NCBI RefSeq assembly: GCF_900108335.1
Contig: NZ_FNVT01000032.1
Coordinates: 1 to 41,662, forward strand
DNA: 41,662 nucleotides
Origin: Nonomuraea solani
Lineage (GTDB): Bacteria > Actinomycetota > Actinomycetes > Streptosporangiales > Streptosporangiaceae
Reading direction: 5' to 3'
Of the stretch, positions 22,544-30,946 are shown piece after piece; position 1 is the stretch's first letter; every line of letters begins with the position of its first letter. The notes under the pieces were generated by a model. That model saw only the letters and a program-made list of their open reading frames with translations. It had not been told where the DNA came from and made no database searches. A program made the position numbers and the translations under genes.

Positions 22544-24019
22544 TCACCGAAGGCCCATGACCTCATCACGAACCGGACATGTCCTACCGGGCAGCCAAGC
22601 CAGAGCGAGGAGGACACCGACGACGCCGAGGCCGCCGCTGACGGCCAGGACGAGGTCCAGGCCATGGACGAAGGCGGCGCGGACCGTACCTTCCAAGGTC
22701 GCGGACCCGGTGGATCGGGCGGCGGCCAGCCCGGCGAAGACGCTCTCGCGGGCCTGCTCCGGCACCCCGGCCCGATAGGCGGACGTCAGGATCGAGCCCA
22801 GCACCGCCGCGCCGAAACTGCCGCCCAGGGTACGGATGGACTGGTTCACCGCGGCGCCGACACCGGCGTTGGCGGGCGACAGGGTGCCCAGCGCCGCGTC
22901 CATGACCGTGGGCAGGACACAGCCGAGCCCAAGTCCGTACATGGCGGTCCACGAGGCCGCCAGCACGGTGCCGCTGCCCGTACCAGTGGTGGAACCCCAG
23001 AACAGAGCCCCAGTGAGCAGCGCGAACCCCAGGCCGACCGCGAGTTTGGGGCCGATCAGCCCGCTCAGCCGGCCCGCCGTCCCCATCCCGACGAGCAGCC
23101 CGGCGATGAGCGGCAGCAGTCGCAGGCTGCTGCCCATCGCGTCCGCCCCCAGGTTCGCCTGGAAGTACTGCGGCAGCGCGAACAGGACACCGAACATGGT
23201 GAAGTTGACGAGCGTAGCCAGCACGGTGCCGACGGTGAAGCGCGCGTTGGCGAACAGCGCGAGGTCCACCAGCGGCGCGTCGACCCGTCGTTCCCAGAGC
23301 ACGAACAGCACCAGCGCGGCCACCCCGCCGAGAATCGGCCCGAACACGGCGGCATCGGTCCAGCCTCGCTCACCGATCTCGATGAGGCCGTACGTCAACG
23401 CCGTCAGCGCCGCGCTCGACAGCACCACGCCGCCCACGTCGATCCGCCGGCGGCGCTCCCGCGCCGATTCGGGCAGCCAGGCGGCGACCGCGAGGAGCGC
23501 CAGCACGACCACGGGAATGTTGATCAGGAAGACCGAGCCCCACCAGAAGTGGTTCAGCAGCCAGCCGCCCAGGATCGGGCCGATGGGAAAGGCCAGCAGC
23601 GAGGCGCCCGCCAGCGTCCCGATCGCCTTCGGCCGCTCCTCAGCGGTGAACATCGTCGGGATCAGCGCCAGCATCGTGGGCATGATGAGCGCCGCGCCCA
23701 GCCCCAGCACGGCACGCGCCGCGATGAAGACCCCGGTCGAGGGGGCGTAGGCGGCGGCCAGTGAGCTGACGCCGAAGATGACCAGCGCAATCAGGAGCGT
23801 CTTCTTGCGGCCCAAGCGGTCACCGATCATTCCCGCCGGGATCATGCCGGCGGCGAGCACCAGCGTGTAGACGGTGACGAACCACTGCAATTGGGCGTTG
23901 TCGGCGTGCAGGTCCCTGGCCATGCTCGGCAGGGCCAGATTCAGGATGGTCACGTCGAAGCCCACGGCCAGCGACGTGAGGACGAGCGCGGTGAGCGCCC
24001 ACCATCGATGGTGCGACAT
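22544..24019 (-). CDS. MFS efflux transporter, DHA2 (14-TM) family
   Basis: This 491-residue membrane protein has about 14 hydrophobic helices. Motif A is visible as GMIGDRLGRKKTLLI, the helix-1 motif as DVTILNLALPSMARDL, and motif C as GPILGGWLLNHFWWGSVFLI, all typical of EmrB/QacA drug-proton antiporters. It starts nine bases after the SDR stop on the same strand, so the two form an operon. With the divergent HTH regulator this looks like an inducible efflux/detoxification group. The substrate is unknown. Confidence 0.87.
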   Translation of the reverse strand: MSHHRWWALTALVLTSLAVGFDVTILNLALPSMARDLHADNAQLQWFVTVYTLVLAAGMIPAGMIGDRLGRKKTLLIALVIFGVSSLAAAYAPSTGVFIAARAVLGLGAALIMPTMLALIPTMFTAEERPKAIGTLAGASLLAFPIGPILGGWLLNHFWWGSVFLINIPVVVLALLAVAAWLPESARERRRRIDVGGVVLSSAALTALTYGLIEIGERGWTDAAVFGPILGGVAALVLFVLWERRVDAPLVDLALFANARFTVGTVLATLVNFTMFGVLFALPQYFQANLGADAMGSSLRLLPLIAGLLVGMGTAGRLSGLIGPKLAVGLGFALLTGALFWGSTTGTGSGTVLAASWTAMYGLGLGCVLPTVMDAALGTLSPANAGVGAAVNQSIRTLGGSFGAAVLGSILTSAYRAGVPEQARESVFAGLAAARSTGSATLEGTVRAAFVHGLDLVLAVSGGLGVVGVLLALAWLPGRTCPVRDEVMGLR

Positions 24020-24028
24020 GGCGGGGGC

Positions 24029-24850
24029 CTACTTCGTGGCGTTCATGACGAGCTTGTCGAACTCGCGGTCCGTCAGCGTCCTGTTGAGCTCCAGGAGCTG
24101 CTCGGCCGTCCAGCCGACCGCGTACCGCGTCTCGGGCTTGGCGGCCTCGATGGCCTGCCGGATCGCGGTGGCGACGACGCCGGGGTCGCTGCCCTGGCTG
24201 TTCTCGCCGAGCTGCGCCTCGGCCTGTCTGGCCATGGCCTCGGCCATCTGTCCGTACGCGGTCGCGCCGGAGATGTCACGAAGGTCCTGTGCCGTACGGT
24301 CTTCGAACTCGGTCTTGATGATGCCGGGCTGGATGATCACGACGTCGATGCCGAACGGCTCCACCTCCATGCGCAAGGAGTCGGAGTAGGCCTCCAGCGC
24401 GTGCTTGCTCGCGTAGTACCAGCAGCCGAGCGGGAGCGCGATCTCGCCGCCGATGGAGGAGACGTTGACGATCGTGCCGGAGCCCTGTTCGCGCATGTAC
24501 GGCAGGACGAGCTGGGTCAGCCGGGCCGGTGCGAAGACGTTGACCTCGAACTGGTCACGCGCCAGGACGATGGGGATGTCCTCGGCCGCGCCGTGCAGGA
24601 CGGTGCCGGCATTGTTGATCAGGACGTCGATGCGTCCCTGCTCCTCGACGACGGCGGCGACGGCGCGTTCCAGATCTTCCGGCCGGCGGGCGTCCAGCGC
24701 CAGGGCGTGTCCACCGGCTTCGCGGAGGTCGTCCATCTTCTGTACGCGCCGCGCGGCGCCGTACACGATGTGGCCGGCGCGGATGAGTTCGAGGGCGGTG
24801 GCCTTGCCGATGCCGGCGGAGGCGCCCGTGAGGAGAATGACCTTTTCCAT
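24029..24850 (-). CDS. Short-chain dehydrogenase/reductase
   Basis: This 273-residue classical SDR has the cofactor motif TGASAGIG (residues 8-15), the NNAG motif (INNAGTVLHG), the catalytic serine in NVSSIGGEI and the YxxxK pair in YYASK. R33/R34 after the second strand (GAARRVQKM) favour NADPH. The C-terminal region (QGSDPGVVATAIRQAIEAAK) is common in oxidoreductases of this subgroup. It is co-transcribed with the MFS exporter and divergent from the regulator at 24970. The substrate is unknown. Confidence 0.87.
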   Translation of the reverse strand: MEKVILLTGASAGIGKATALELIRAGHIVYGAARRVQKMDDLREAGGHALALDARRPEDLERAVAAVVEEQGRIDVLINNAGTVLHGAAEDIPIVLARDQFEVNVFAPARLTQLVLPYMREQGSGTIVNVSSIGGEIALPLGCWYYASKHALEAYSDSLRMEVEPFGIDVVIIQPGIIKTEFEDRTAQDLRDISGATAYGQMAEAMARQAEAQLGENSQGSDPGVVATAIRQAIEAAKPETRYAVGWTAEQLLELNRTLTDREFDKLVMNATK

Positions 24851-24927
24851 GGGGGTAACGGTAGGTTTGTATTCTGAGATGAGACAACTCGAAGAAATTA
24901 TCTGTGCAGGTAGAAGGCCATTTATTG

Positions 24928-24955
24928 GTGCAACAAGCTTGTAGATGAGTGCAAC
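24928..24955. promoter_or_regulatory. GTGCAAC direct repeats around an ACAAGCTTGT palindrome
   Basis: Two GTGCAAC copies at 24928-24934 and 24949-24955 are exactly 21 bases apart, two helical turns, and a perfect 10-bp palindrome lies at 24933-24942 between them. They sit in the divergent intergenic region between the SDR and the HTH regulator, just upstream of that regulator's ribosome site. This is a likely binding site for the regulator, though that is only inferred. Confidence 0.5.
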
Positions 24956-24969
24956 GCAGGGAGGATGAC

Positions 24970-25677
24970 ATGCCGGGAGACCGGTTGACGGCCGAGGATC
25001 GTCGCCGCATCGCCGAAGGGCTGGCGGCCGGCCTGGCGTACGCGGAGATCGCCCGCCGGCTGGGACGGTCCAGGTCCACCGTCACCCGCGAGATCGCCAG
25101 GAACGGCGGCGCGCACGACTACCGGGCGGCCCGCGCGCAGCATGCGACGAACTGGCGCGCCCGCCGCCGCAAACGCGCTCCCCACGCCGACGTTCCGCAC
25201 ACCACCGACAACCGTGACGTGCGTACGGTCCGGGAGTTCGAGGAACAGTTCATCGCGATGATGATCGAGGGCGGGATGGCGCCCATGACCGCCAGGGTGT
25301 TCGCGGCGCTGTTCCTCAGCGAGGGCGGCAGCCTGACCGCCACGGAGCTCGTCCGGCAACTCCACGTCAGCCCGGCGACGATCTCCAATGCCACCAAGTG
25401 GCTGGAGCAGCGGGGGATGATCGCCCGGGAGCGCGAGGCGCGCCGGGTGCGATACCTGGTCGACGTCGACGTCTGGTACCGCACCTGGGCGGCCAGCGCC
25501 AGGTCGATCGCGATCTGGGCCGACACCGCCCGGCACGGCGCCGGGATCTTCGGCACCGACACCCCCACCGGCGACCGGCTCCGCACCACCAGCCAGTTCT
25601 TCGCACTGCTCGGCCACGACATGGGGCAGGCGGCCGAACACTGGCGGCAGGCCCTGTCCATGCAGCGTCAGCGGTGA
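24970..25677 (+). CDS. GbsR/MarR-type regulator with IS30-like HTH head
   Basis: ATG 24970 is preceded by AGGGAGG five bases away, a better start than GTG 24949. The 235-residue protein has an N-terminal HTH of the IS30/HTH_38 type (about residues 3-48: AEDRRRIAEGLAAGLAYAEI, then RRLGRSRSTVTREIARNGG). It then has a MarR/GbsR winged helix (about 85-165: GMAPMTARVFAALFLSEGGS, then VSPATISNATKWLEQRGMI). The C-terminal domain is helical. Two DNA-binding modules in one regulator are notable, although this pairing occurs in other actinobacteria. It probably controls the divergent SDR-MFS operon. Its 3' end overlaps the convergent small-protein gene by ten bases. Confidence 0.8.
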   Translation: MPGDRLTAEDRRRIAEGLAAGLAYAEIARRLGRSRSTVTREIARNGGAHDYRAARAQHATNWRARRRKRAPHADVPHTTDNRDVRTVREFEEQFIAMMIEGGMAPMTARVFAALFLSEGGSLTATELVRQLHVSPATISNATKWLEQRGMIAREREARRVRYLVDVDVWYRTWAASARSIAIWADTARHGAGIFGTDTPTGDRLRTTSQFFALLGHDMGQAAEHWRQALSMQRQR

Positions 25678-26066
25678 GCGTCGAGGGCCTCGGTGATCTT
25701 GCGGGCCATGTCGGCGACGGTGGGGCCGGGCTGGGTGTGGGTGGCGGCGTCGATGGCGACGATGACGGTGCTGCGGAAGTTGTCAGCTTCCGCTCGGTCC
25801 TGCTGGTTGAGCAGGGTCATGGAGGCGGTGAGGGCGGGCAGGACCTGGTCGGCGAGTTCGGCGACGGTCTTGCCGTACTTGATGCCCTTGGGTGCTTTGG
25901 CGAGGATGTGTCCGATGGCGCCGGTGGCGGAGGTGAGGGCGATGGAGCCGTGGGTGGCGACCTTGTGGGCTGAGCCGGCGGCGCCGGCGGCGGACATCAG
26001 GGAGACGGCGCCCCAGGCGGCGGTGCGGAGGGTGAGCTGGTCCTGGTCGGTGAGGGTGATCGACAT
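25668..26066 (-). CDS. Small conserved hypothetical protein, copy 2 of a family
   Basis: This 132-residue protein begins MSITLTDQDQLTLRTAAWGA behind AAGGAGCACACGAACC, the same ribosome site as copy 1 (15040-15435). The two proteins differ at about ten positions, and their upstream blocks are also conserved, so this is a recent duplication of a whole transcription unit. The coding 3' end is shared too: 40 bases at 25683-25722 differ by one base from 15052-15091 and from 40441-40480. Nothing indicates a catalytic site. The Ala/Gly-rich middle could be a weakly membrane-associated or oligomerising segment. Confidence 0.75.
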   Translation of the reverse strand: MSITLTDQDQLTLRTAAWGAVSLMSAAGAAGSAHKVATHGSIALTSATGAIGHILAKAPKGIKYGKTVAELADQVLPALTASMTLLNQQDRAEADNFRSTVIVAIDAATHTQPGPTVADMARKITEALDAHR

Positions 26067-26098
26067 GGTTCGTGTGCTCCTTCAAAGTCGTTGATGGG

Positions 26099-26159
26099 TC
26101 TACGATCGCCGACCCCTCTGATACCGGGCTGTCGCCGCCCTGACGCGGCCGCTGACACG
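26099..26159 (-). promoter_or_regulatory. Conserved upstream block of small-protein copy 2
   Basis: This is nearly identical to 15491-15550 and sits at a similar distance upstream of the paralogous gene. The region between block and ribosome site is much less similar (about 30 bases here, about 55 at copy 1), so the block is under selection or was copied recently. It also separates the gene from the metal-exporter stop at 26165. Confidence 0.5.
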
Positions 26160-26164
26160 AGCGT

Positions 26165-27430
26165 TCAGATGAGAGCGGCCGCCGCGCGCAGCGTGACCCC
26201 CGTGCCCACGAGCAGGACGAGCGCGGCGGTCATGACGGCGGTGTAGGGGCGAAAGCGCCGCATGCGCCCGGCCAGGGTGAGCGTGCCCAGCCTGCGCAGG
26301 GTGAGCGCCGTGATCAGCAAAGTGAGCGCCATGCCGAGCCCGTAACACACCACGGTCAGGACGCCGAACGCGGTACGTCCCAGCGCCATCGCACCGAGCA
26401 GCACCACCAGGGCGGACGGACTGGGCACCAGCCCACCGGCCACCGCCAGCGCCACGACCCCACCCGACCGGTGACCATGGCCGTGACCATGATGGGGCCG
26501 GAAAGCGGAGCGGAGCAGACCGGCGCCGATCACGGCGATGAGAAGCCCGCTGGCCACGCCGAGCCAGCCCAGCACCACCTCACCGGCGATCGCGCTGCCG
26601 ACCGCGACCAGCACCCCCAGCACCAGCACGCCCGCCGTGTGCGTGACGGTGACCGTGGCCGCGACGGTGACGGCGTCCCGCAGCCGCCCTTGCCGTCCGG
26701 CGAGGTAGGCGGCCATGACGGTCTTGCCGTGACCGGGCATCGCCGCGTGTACGGCGCCCAGCACCAGCGACAACAGCAGAGCCAGCAGCCCGAGCGGCAC
26801 GGTCAGCCGGTCGCCGCCGATCAGCGTGTTGAGCCGGTCGGCCAGCAGACCGGTGTAGCGGGTGACGGCGTCCACGCCCGGCGCGTCCGCCGAAGCGGCA
26901 AAGCCGTCGCCCGGCTCCGCCGTCAAGCGCGCCTCCCGTACGTCGAGCGGTGAGGTGAGCAGGTCGGCGGGGTATTTCCGAAGCTCGCCGGACACACTCT
27001 GAGCGGGAACGGTGGAGCCGCGCAGGCGCACGCCGTCGCCCTCGGCCGTGATCTCCCGCCAGCCCACGGTGTCACCGCGATAGGCGTTCGCGAAGGTCAG
27101 GGCGACCGGCCGGTCGATGCGCACGGGTGCGGTCAGACGGCACGTCAGCCTGCTGGTCCGCAGGCCGGCGGCGCCCGGCTGATAAGTAGCGGAGGCGTCG
27201 GTCACCCGCCAGGTCAGCGACTGTCCACCGGCCTGAGAGCGGGTGGCCTCACGCAACGAGGCACAATCGTGAAGGGCGGGCGGCTGTTGCAGAGTGGGGA
27301 TCTCGGCGAGATCCACGATCGCGAGCAGCTCGATCCGGTCGCGGTGGATCGTCAGCCCGTCGTAGTGGTTGATGCTGAAGTTGCCCAGCGGATGCGCGGC
27401 CAGCACCACGGCGGCGAGGGCCGTGATCAT
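26165..27430 (-). CDS. NicO/RcnA-type nickel-cobalt transporter with exported N-domain
   Basis: The 421-residue protein begins with a short signal-like hydrophobic stretch and HPLGNFSINHYDGLTIHRDR, then an extracytoplasmic beta-rich domain (about residues 20-215). A membrane part of about six helices follows, with the NicO signature GAVHAAMPGHGKTVMAAYLA, a His-rich loop (RPHHGHGHGHRSG) that can bind Ni2+ or Co2+, and GGLVPSPSALVVLLGAMALG. RcnA-like proteins export nickel and cobalt. The start overlaps the TPR gene stop by four bases (ATGA), so the two are co-translated. The exported N-domain is a common actinobacterial addition of unknown role. Confidence 0.82.
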   Translation of the reverse strand: MITALAAVVLAAHPLGNFSINHYDGLTIHRDRIELLAIVDLAEIPTLQQPPALHDCASLREATRSQAGGQSLTWRVTDASATYQPGAAGLRTSRLTCRLTAPVRIDRPVALTFANAYRGDTVGWREITAEGDGVRLRGSTVPAQSVSGELRKYPADLLTSPLDVREARLTAEPGDGFAASADAPGVDAVTRYTGLLADRLNTLIGGDRLTVPLGLLALLLSLVLGAVHAAMPGHGKTVMAAYLAGRQGRLRDAVTVAATVTVTHTAGVLVLGVLVAVGSAIAGEVVLGWLGVASGLLIAVIGAGLLRSAFRPHHGHGHGHRSGGVVALAVAGGLVPSPSALVVLLGAMALGRTAFGVLTVVCYGLGMALTLLITALTLRRLGTLTLAGRMRRFRPYTAVMTAALVLLVGTGVTLRAAAALI

Positions 27431-28713
27431 GGCTTCTCCGCCAGCAGGGCCCGCGCCCGCGCCGCCCCGGCCGGTGAGAAGTGCGGGTTGATGGACAACG
27501 CCCTGGTCAGGTGGGTACGGGCGGCAGCGCTGTGCCCGAGCGCGTGCTCGATCTCGCCCCGGTGGTAGGCGAACAGCGCGTTACGCCCGCCGAGCGCGTC
27601 GGCGCGGACGGCGTACGCGGCGGCCTCGGCGGAATGGCCGGCCCGGTGCAGCGCCCAGCCGAGCGCGTCGGCGACCTCGACGCTCCGGCGCCGCTTCCAT
27701 TCCGCCTTCAGGTATCGCACTGCGGTGTCCGCGTTGCCGTGGTTCGCCTCGAACGTACCCATGGCCAGGTTGTCGGCGTTCAGTTTCTGCTGGGCCGTGA
27801 AGACGGCGTACTGCCGCCTGGCCCCGTCCTCGTCGCCGAGGTGTTCGAGCAGCTCCCCGTACTCGACGACGAACGACGGGGCACGGGCGACGGCGGTGGC
27901 GTAGTCGCGCAGGGCCTGGTCGGTGTTGCCGAGCGCGGCCTCCGCGCGCGCCTTGCCCGCGCGGGCGGGCGCGTGTTCGGGGTCGGCGGCCAGCGCCTGG
28001 GTGTAGGCGGCGAGCGCGGTACGCGGGTCGCCGTTGTTCCAGGCGAGCTCGCCGAGTTGCCCCTGGCAGAAGGCGTACTCGGTGGGGTCGCCGGGGATCG
28101 CGCAGGCGCGGCGGAGCAGGTCGCGGGCGGGGCCGGGCCGGCCGCGCAGGTGTTCCAGGCGGGCGGCCCTGGTGAAGGAGGCGAGGTCGGGGCGGCCATT
28201 GAGCATGCGGCGCAGCGTGGTCTCGGCCTGTTCGTACTGGCCGAGTTCGAGGTGGGCGTCGGTGAGCACGCCGTACAGGGCCCAGCGGAACGGCGCGGCC
28301 TTGCGGGCGCGTTCGGCCCAGCCGACCGCGCCGGCGAAGTCGTGCCGCGCGTTGGCCAGGGCGCCCATGCCGATCACGGCGTCGATGTACGGCTCCCCGT
28401 CGCCGGTCGGCCGGCGCAGCGAACGTTCGAACGCGCCCTGGGCCTTGTCGTAGTAGGCGGCGTCCGTGGTGCGGCGGGCCTGCTCCAGGTACATGTTCCC
28501 GAGGCTCGCCCAGACCGCCGCGTCGTCGGGATGACGGCGCAGGTGCGTCTGGGCGGCCTCGATCGATCCGGCCAGATCGTACGGTGACCAGCCCACCGGC
28601 GTGGGAGGCGGCTCGTCCCGGCGCAGGAGTCCGCCGGGAGCGTACAGGGTCAGCAGGACGCCGCCCAGCAGCACGCATCCCAGCAGGGGCAGCAATCGCC
28701 GTACGCGACTCAT
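27427..28713 (-). CDS. Membrane-anchored TPR protein
   Basis: This 428-residue protein has one N-terminal membrane segment (LLPLLGCVLLGGVLLTLYAP) and then tandem tetratricopeptide repeats through most of its length. Examples are AAVWASLGNMYLEQARRTTD, ALAAYTQALAADPEHAPARA and GEIEHALGHSAAARTHLTRA. TPRs mediate protein-protein contacts, so it is probably an extracytoplasmic scaffold. It lies 20 bases downstream of the DUF4331 gene and overlaps the NicO-type gene, so all three form one operon. Confidence 0.82.
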   Translation of the reverse strand: MSRVRRLLPLLGCVLLGGVLLTLYAPGGLLRRDEPPPTPVGWSPYDLAGSIEAAQTHLRRHPDDAAVWASLGNMYLEQARRTTDAAYYDKAQGAFERSLRRPTGDGEPYIDAVIGMGALANARHDFAGAVGWAERARKAAPFRWALYGVLTDAHLELGQYEQAETTLRRMLNGRPDLASFTRAARLEHLRGRPGPARDLLRRACAIPGDPTEYAFCQGQLGELAWNNGDPRTALAAYTQALAADPEHAPARAGKARAEAALGNTDQALRDYATAVARAPSFVVEYGELLEHLGDEDGARRQYAVFTAQQKLNADNLAMGTFEANHGNADTAVRYLKAEWKRRRSVEVADALGWALHRAGHSAEAAAYAVRADALGGRNALFAYHRGEIEHALGHSAAARTHLTRALSINPHFSPAGAARARALLAEKP

Positions 28714-28733
28714 CTGATCGGATGTCCTTGGAA

Positions 28734-30092
28734 TCAGCCGGTGGCGGTGATGGGCAGTGCCAGGTAGGGGAAGCTGCCGGTGATGGGTTTGAGCAGGAAC
28801 GCGGGGTTGTCCTCGGCGATGAGGCCCGGCGCGCCCCGGCCGGCGGGTTCGCCCAGGAGCATCCGCAGGTTGACGGTCACGACGTCGTCGATGAGGCGGC
28901 GGCCGTTGGGATAGCCCTGGGCGTCGCCCTTGAGGATGCCGTACTTGTCGGGTTCGGCGGCGACGGGCGTGCCCATGTTGAGCCGCAGTTCCTCCGCCTT
29001 GGCGACGCGCGGGGCGTCCTGGTTGAGCAGGTGGGAGTTGAGGTCCTGCTTGATCGGCCCGTCTCCCCGCGCGGTGAGGCCGGTGAGGTAGATCTGCTCC
29101 AGGTCCTTGCGCGGGGCCGGCGGCGCGGTGACGCCGGCCTGCTTGGCGACGACCTTGGCCTGGCCGGGGTCGAGCGTGGACGGCACGACGAGGCCGCCGC
29201 TCTCGTCGCCGTCCGGCCGCAGGGTGTTGAAGTGGTCGCGCTGCTTGAGCGGGATGATCACTTCGTTGAAGTTGGGGTTACCGAGCCGCGAGACCTGCTT
29301 GTAGTCGGCCGAGCCCGAGCCGAGCAGGCCGCTCGCCTTGCGGGAGGCGGTGGTCCAGACGCCGATGACCGGGTTGCGGGCCGGGTCGCCGCCGAGTGCC
29401 AGCTCCGACTTGGGGAGTTGCAGGGCCAGGGAGCTGACGTTCAGCGGCACGCCGGTCTTCACGGGGAAGAACGGGAGCCCGAACCTGAGCATGTTGACGG
29501 CGTGGTTGTCGGAGTAGAACGGGTCGGCGGCCGTGCCGGTGAACACCTTGCCGCCGCCCGGCAGGTCGCGGACGGCCTTGCCACGGACCGAGGCGTAGCC
29601 GGGGGCGCCCATGTCGGTGGGGGCGGCGTACCCGTCGCGGACCAGGGTCTCCGACTTGCCGTCGCGCAGCCGGGTCAGCGTGTAGCTCTGCTCGACCAGG
29701 GCGTCCAGCGGGCCGGCCTTGTGCTCGCGTTTGCGGATGAACGAGGGCACCGGCGCGCCCTTGTTGGCGAAGGTCCAGCGGTAGGTGATGGCGGCCTTGC
29801 CGGTGCCGGTGTTGTCGACGTGCACCTCGTAGCGGGCGTCGGTGTCGAACTGGTACGGCTTGTGCGGCGCCTGGAAAGGGATGTAGTTGGCCACGATGGT
29901 GACCGTGTCCTGACGTTCCGGGCTGGTGAAGGCGTACAGGTCTGTGGCGTCGATCTGCTTGTTGACGGTGGTGGCGGGGGCGTCCCAGTGGCTGGTCGCC
30001 GTGCTCGGACGCATCGCGGGGCCGAGGAGCATCGTGGTCGCCAGGACGGCGACGGAGCCGCCGGCGATCCATGTCCACGTGGTCAGTCTCAT
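28734..30092 (-). CDS. Exported DUF4331 protein
   Basis: The 452-residue protein has an N-terminal signal or anchor (WTWIAGGSVAVLATTMLLGP) followed by the DUF4331 opening SHWDAPATTVNKQIDATDLY and AFTSPERQDTVTIVANYIPF. Further family segments are ADPFYSDNHAVNMLRFGLPF, PNFNEVIIPLKQRDHFNTLR and YPNGRRLIDDVVTVNLRMLL. The family is extracellular and of unknown biochemical function. It is the first gene of the operon with the TPR protein and the NicO-type exporter, a combination that suggests a metal-linked or envelope role, which is inferred only. Confidence 0.82.
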   Translation of the reverse strand: MRLTTWTWIAGGSVAVLATTMLLGPAMRPSTATSHWDAPATTVNKQIDATDLYAFTSPERQDTVTIVANYIPFQAPHKPYQFDTDARYEVHVDNTGTGKAAITYRWTFANKGAPVPSFIRKREHKAGPLDALVEQSYTLTRLRDGKSETLVRDGYAAPTDMGAPGYASVRGKAVRDLPGGGKVFTGTAADPFYSDNHAVNMLRFGLPFFPVKTGVPLNVSSLALQLPKSELALGGDPARNPVIGVWTTASRKASGLLGSGSADYKQVSRLGNPNFNEVIIPLKQRDHFNTLRPDGDESGGLVVPSTLDPGQAKVVAKQAGVTAPPAPRKDLEQIYLTGLTARGDGPIKQDLNSHLLNQDAPRVAKAEELRLNMGTPVAAEPDKYGILKGDAQGYPNGRRLIDDVVTVNLRMLLGEPAGRGAPGLIAEDNPAFLLKPITGSFPYLALPITATG

Positions 30093-30157
30093 CTGTCTCT
30101 CGATTCGCGAGTACGGGCCGCGCCCGCGAGGGCACGGCCCGGTGTCGGGGATGTCGC

Positions 30158-30817
30158 CTACGGCACGTACTGGACGACCGCGTCGAGATTGGCCAGGTAG
30201 TCGCCCTCGCCCAGCGGGATGCCGGTCAGCTCCTTGACCGTCTGGCTGAGGTAGGCGCTGACGTAGAAGGGCCAGTACTTGGGTCCGATGCCACCTTCGA
30301 GCGGACGGGGCGTGGGCACGTTCGGGGCGAATTCCTGCAGCTTGTACGTGGCCACGAGCTGCTCGCCCTGAGGCTGGCCGTCGACATCCACCTGCGCGTG
30401 GGCACCGTCGGCGCGCAGGTAGATGTCGTGGATGGCGACCGTGTGCCCGCTCTTGACGTCATTGACGACGAAGCCGCCGGGGTAGTAGACGCCGTTGCAC
30501 GGGTCGATGTGATCCTGCTTCCACCCGATGGGCATGTAGATGCCCTTGTTGCCGGGCTTGGCCTCGATGGGCTCGAGGCCCTCCACCTCTATGCCGCGCT
30601 CGTCGAAGAGCCGGACGATGTCGGGCCCGAAGTCGAAGTTCGCGTGCCCCTTCGGGCCGAAGTACGGGAACTGGAAGCAGGACGCGCTGGGCGGCTGAAT
30701 GGACTTGGCGCCGGGGATCGGCGGGAACGGGCCGGCGTGGGCGGGGGAGACCGGTGCGGCCGCGAGTACGGCGGCGCTGATCGCGAGCGTTCGGGCGATG
30801 CGAACAAGAGCACGCAC
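30158..30817 (-). CDS. Secreted protein, paralog A
   Basis: This 219-residue protein has a Sec signal peptide (ARTLAISAAVLAAAPVSPAH, cleaved after AHA). The mature part has paired cysteines (SASCFQF, DPCNGVYYPGG) and the shared pattern DFGPDIVRLFDERGIEVEGL, then YMPIGW, YYPGGF and GGIGP. The same order occurs in the next gene upstream, so the two are diverged paralogs. I recognise no enzyme motif. It precedes the DUF4331-TPR-NicO operon on the same strand, 65 bases upstream. Confidence 0.65.
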   Translation of the reverse strand: MRALVRIARTLAISAAVLAAAPVSPAHAGPFPPIPGAKSIQPPSASCFQFPYFGPKGHANFDFGPDIVRLFDERGIEVEGLEPIEAKPGNKGIYMPIGWKQDHIDPCNGVYYPGGFVVNDVKSGHTVAIHDIYLRADGAHAQVDVDGQPQGEQLVATYKLQEFAPNVPTPRPLEGGIGPKYWPFYVSAYLSQTVKELTGIPLGEGDYLANLDAVVQYVP

Positions 30818-30946
30818 AGTTATCGACCTTCCGTCGACAAGAGGCCTGATGAAGCGCCTCTGACCTGCGATGACATGCTCAAAGTAGTGAATCGGTAACG
30901 CTCTGTAAAGCGATCTTCAAGAGTTGGTCTGAGTGGTCGCCGGGGT

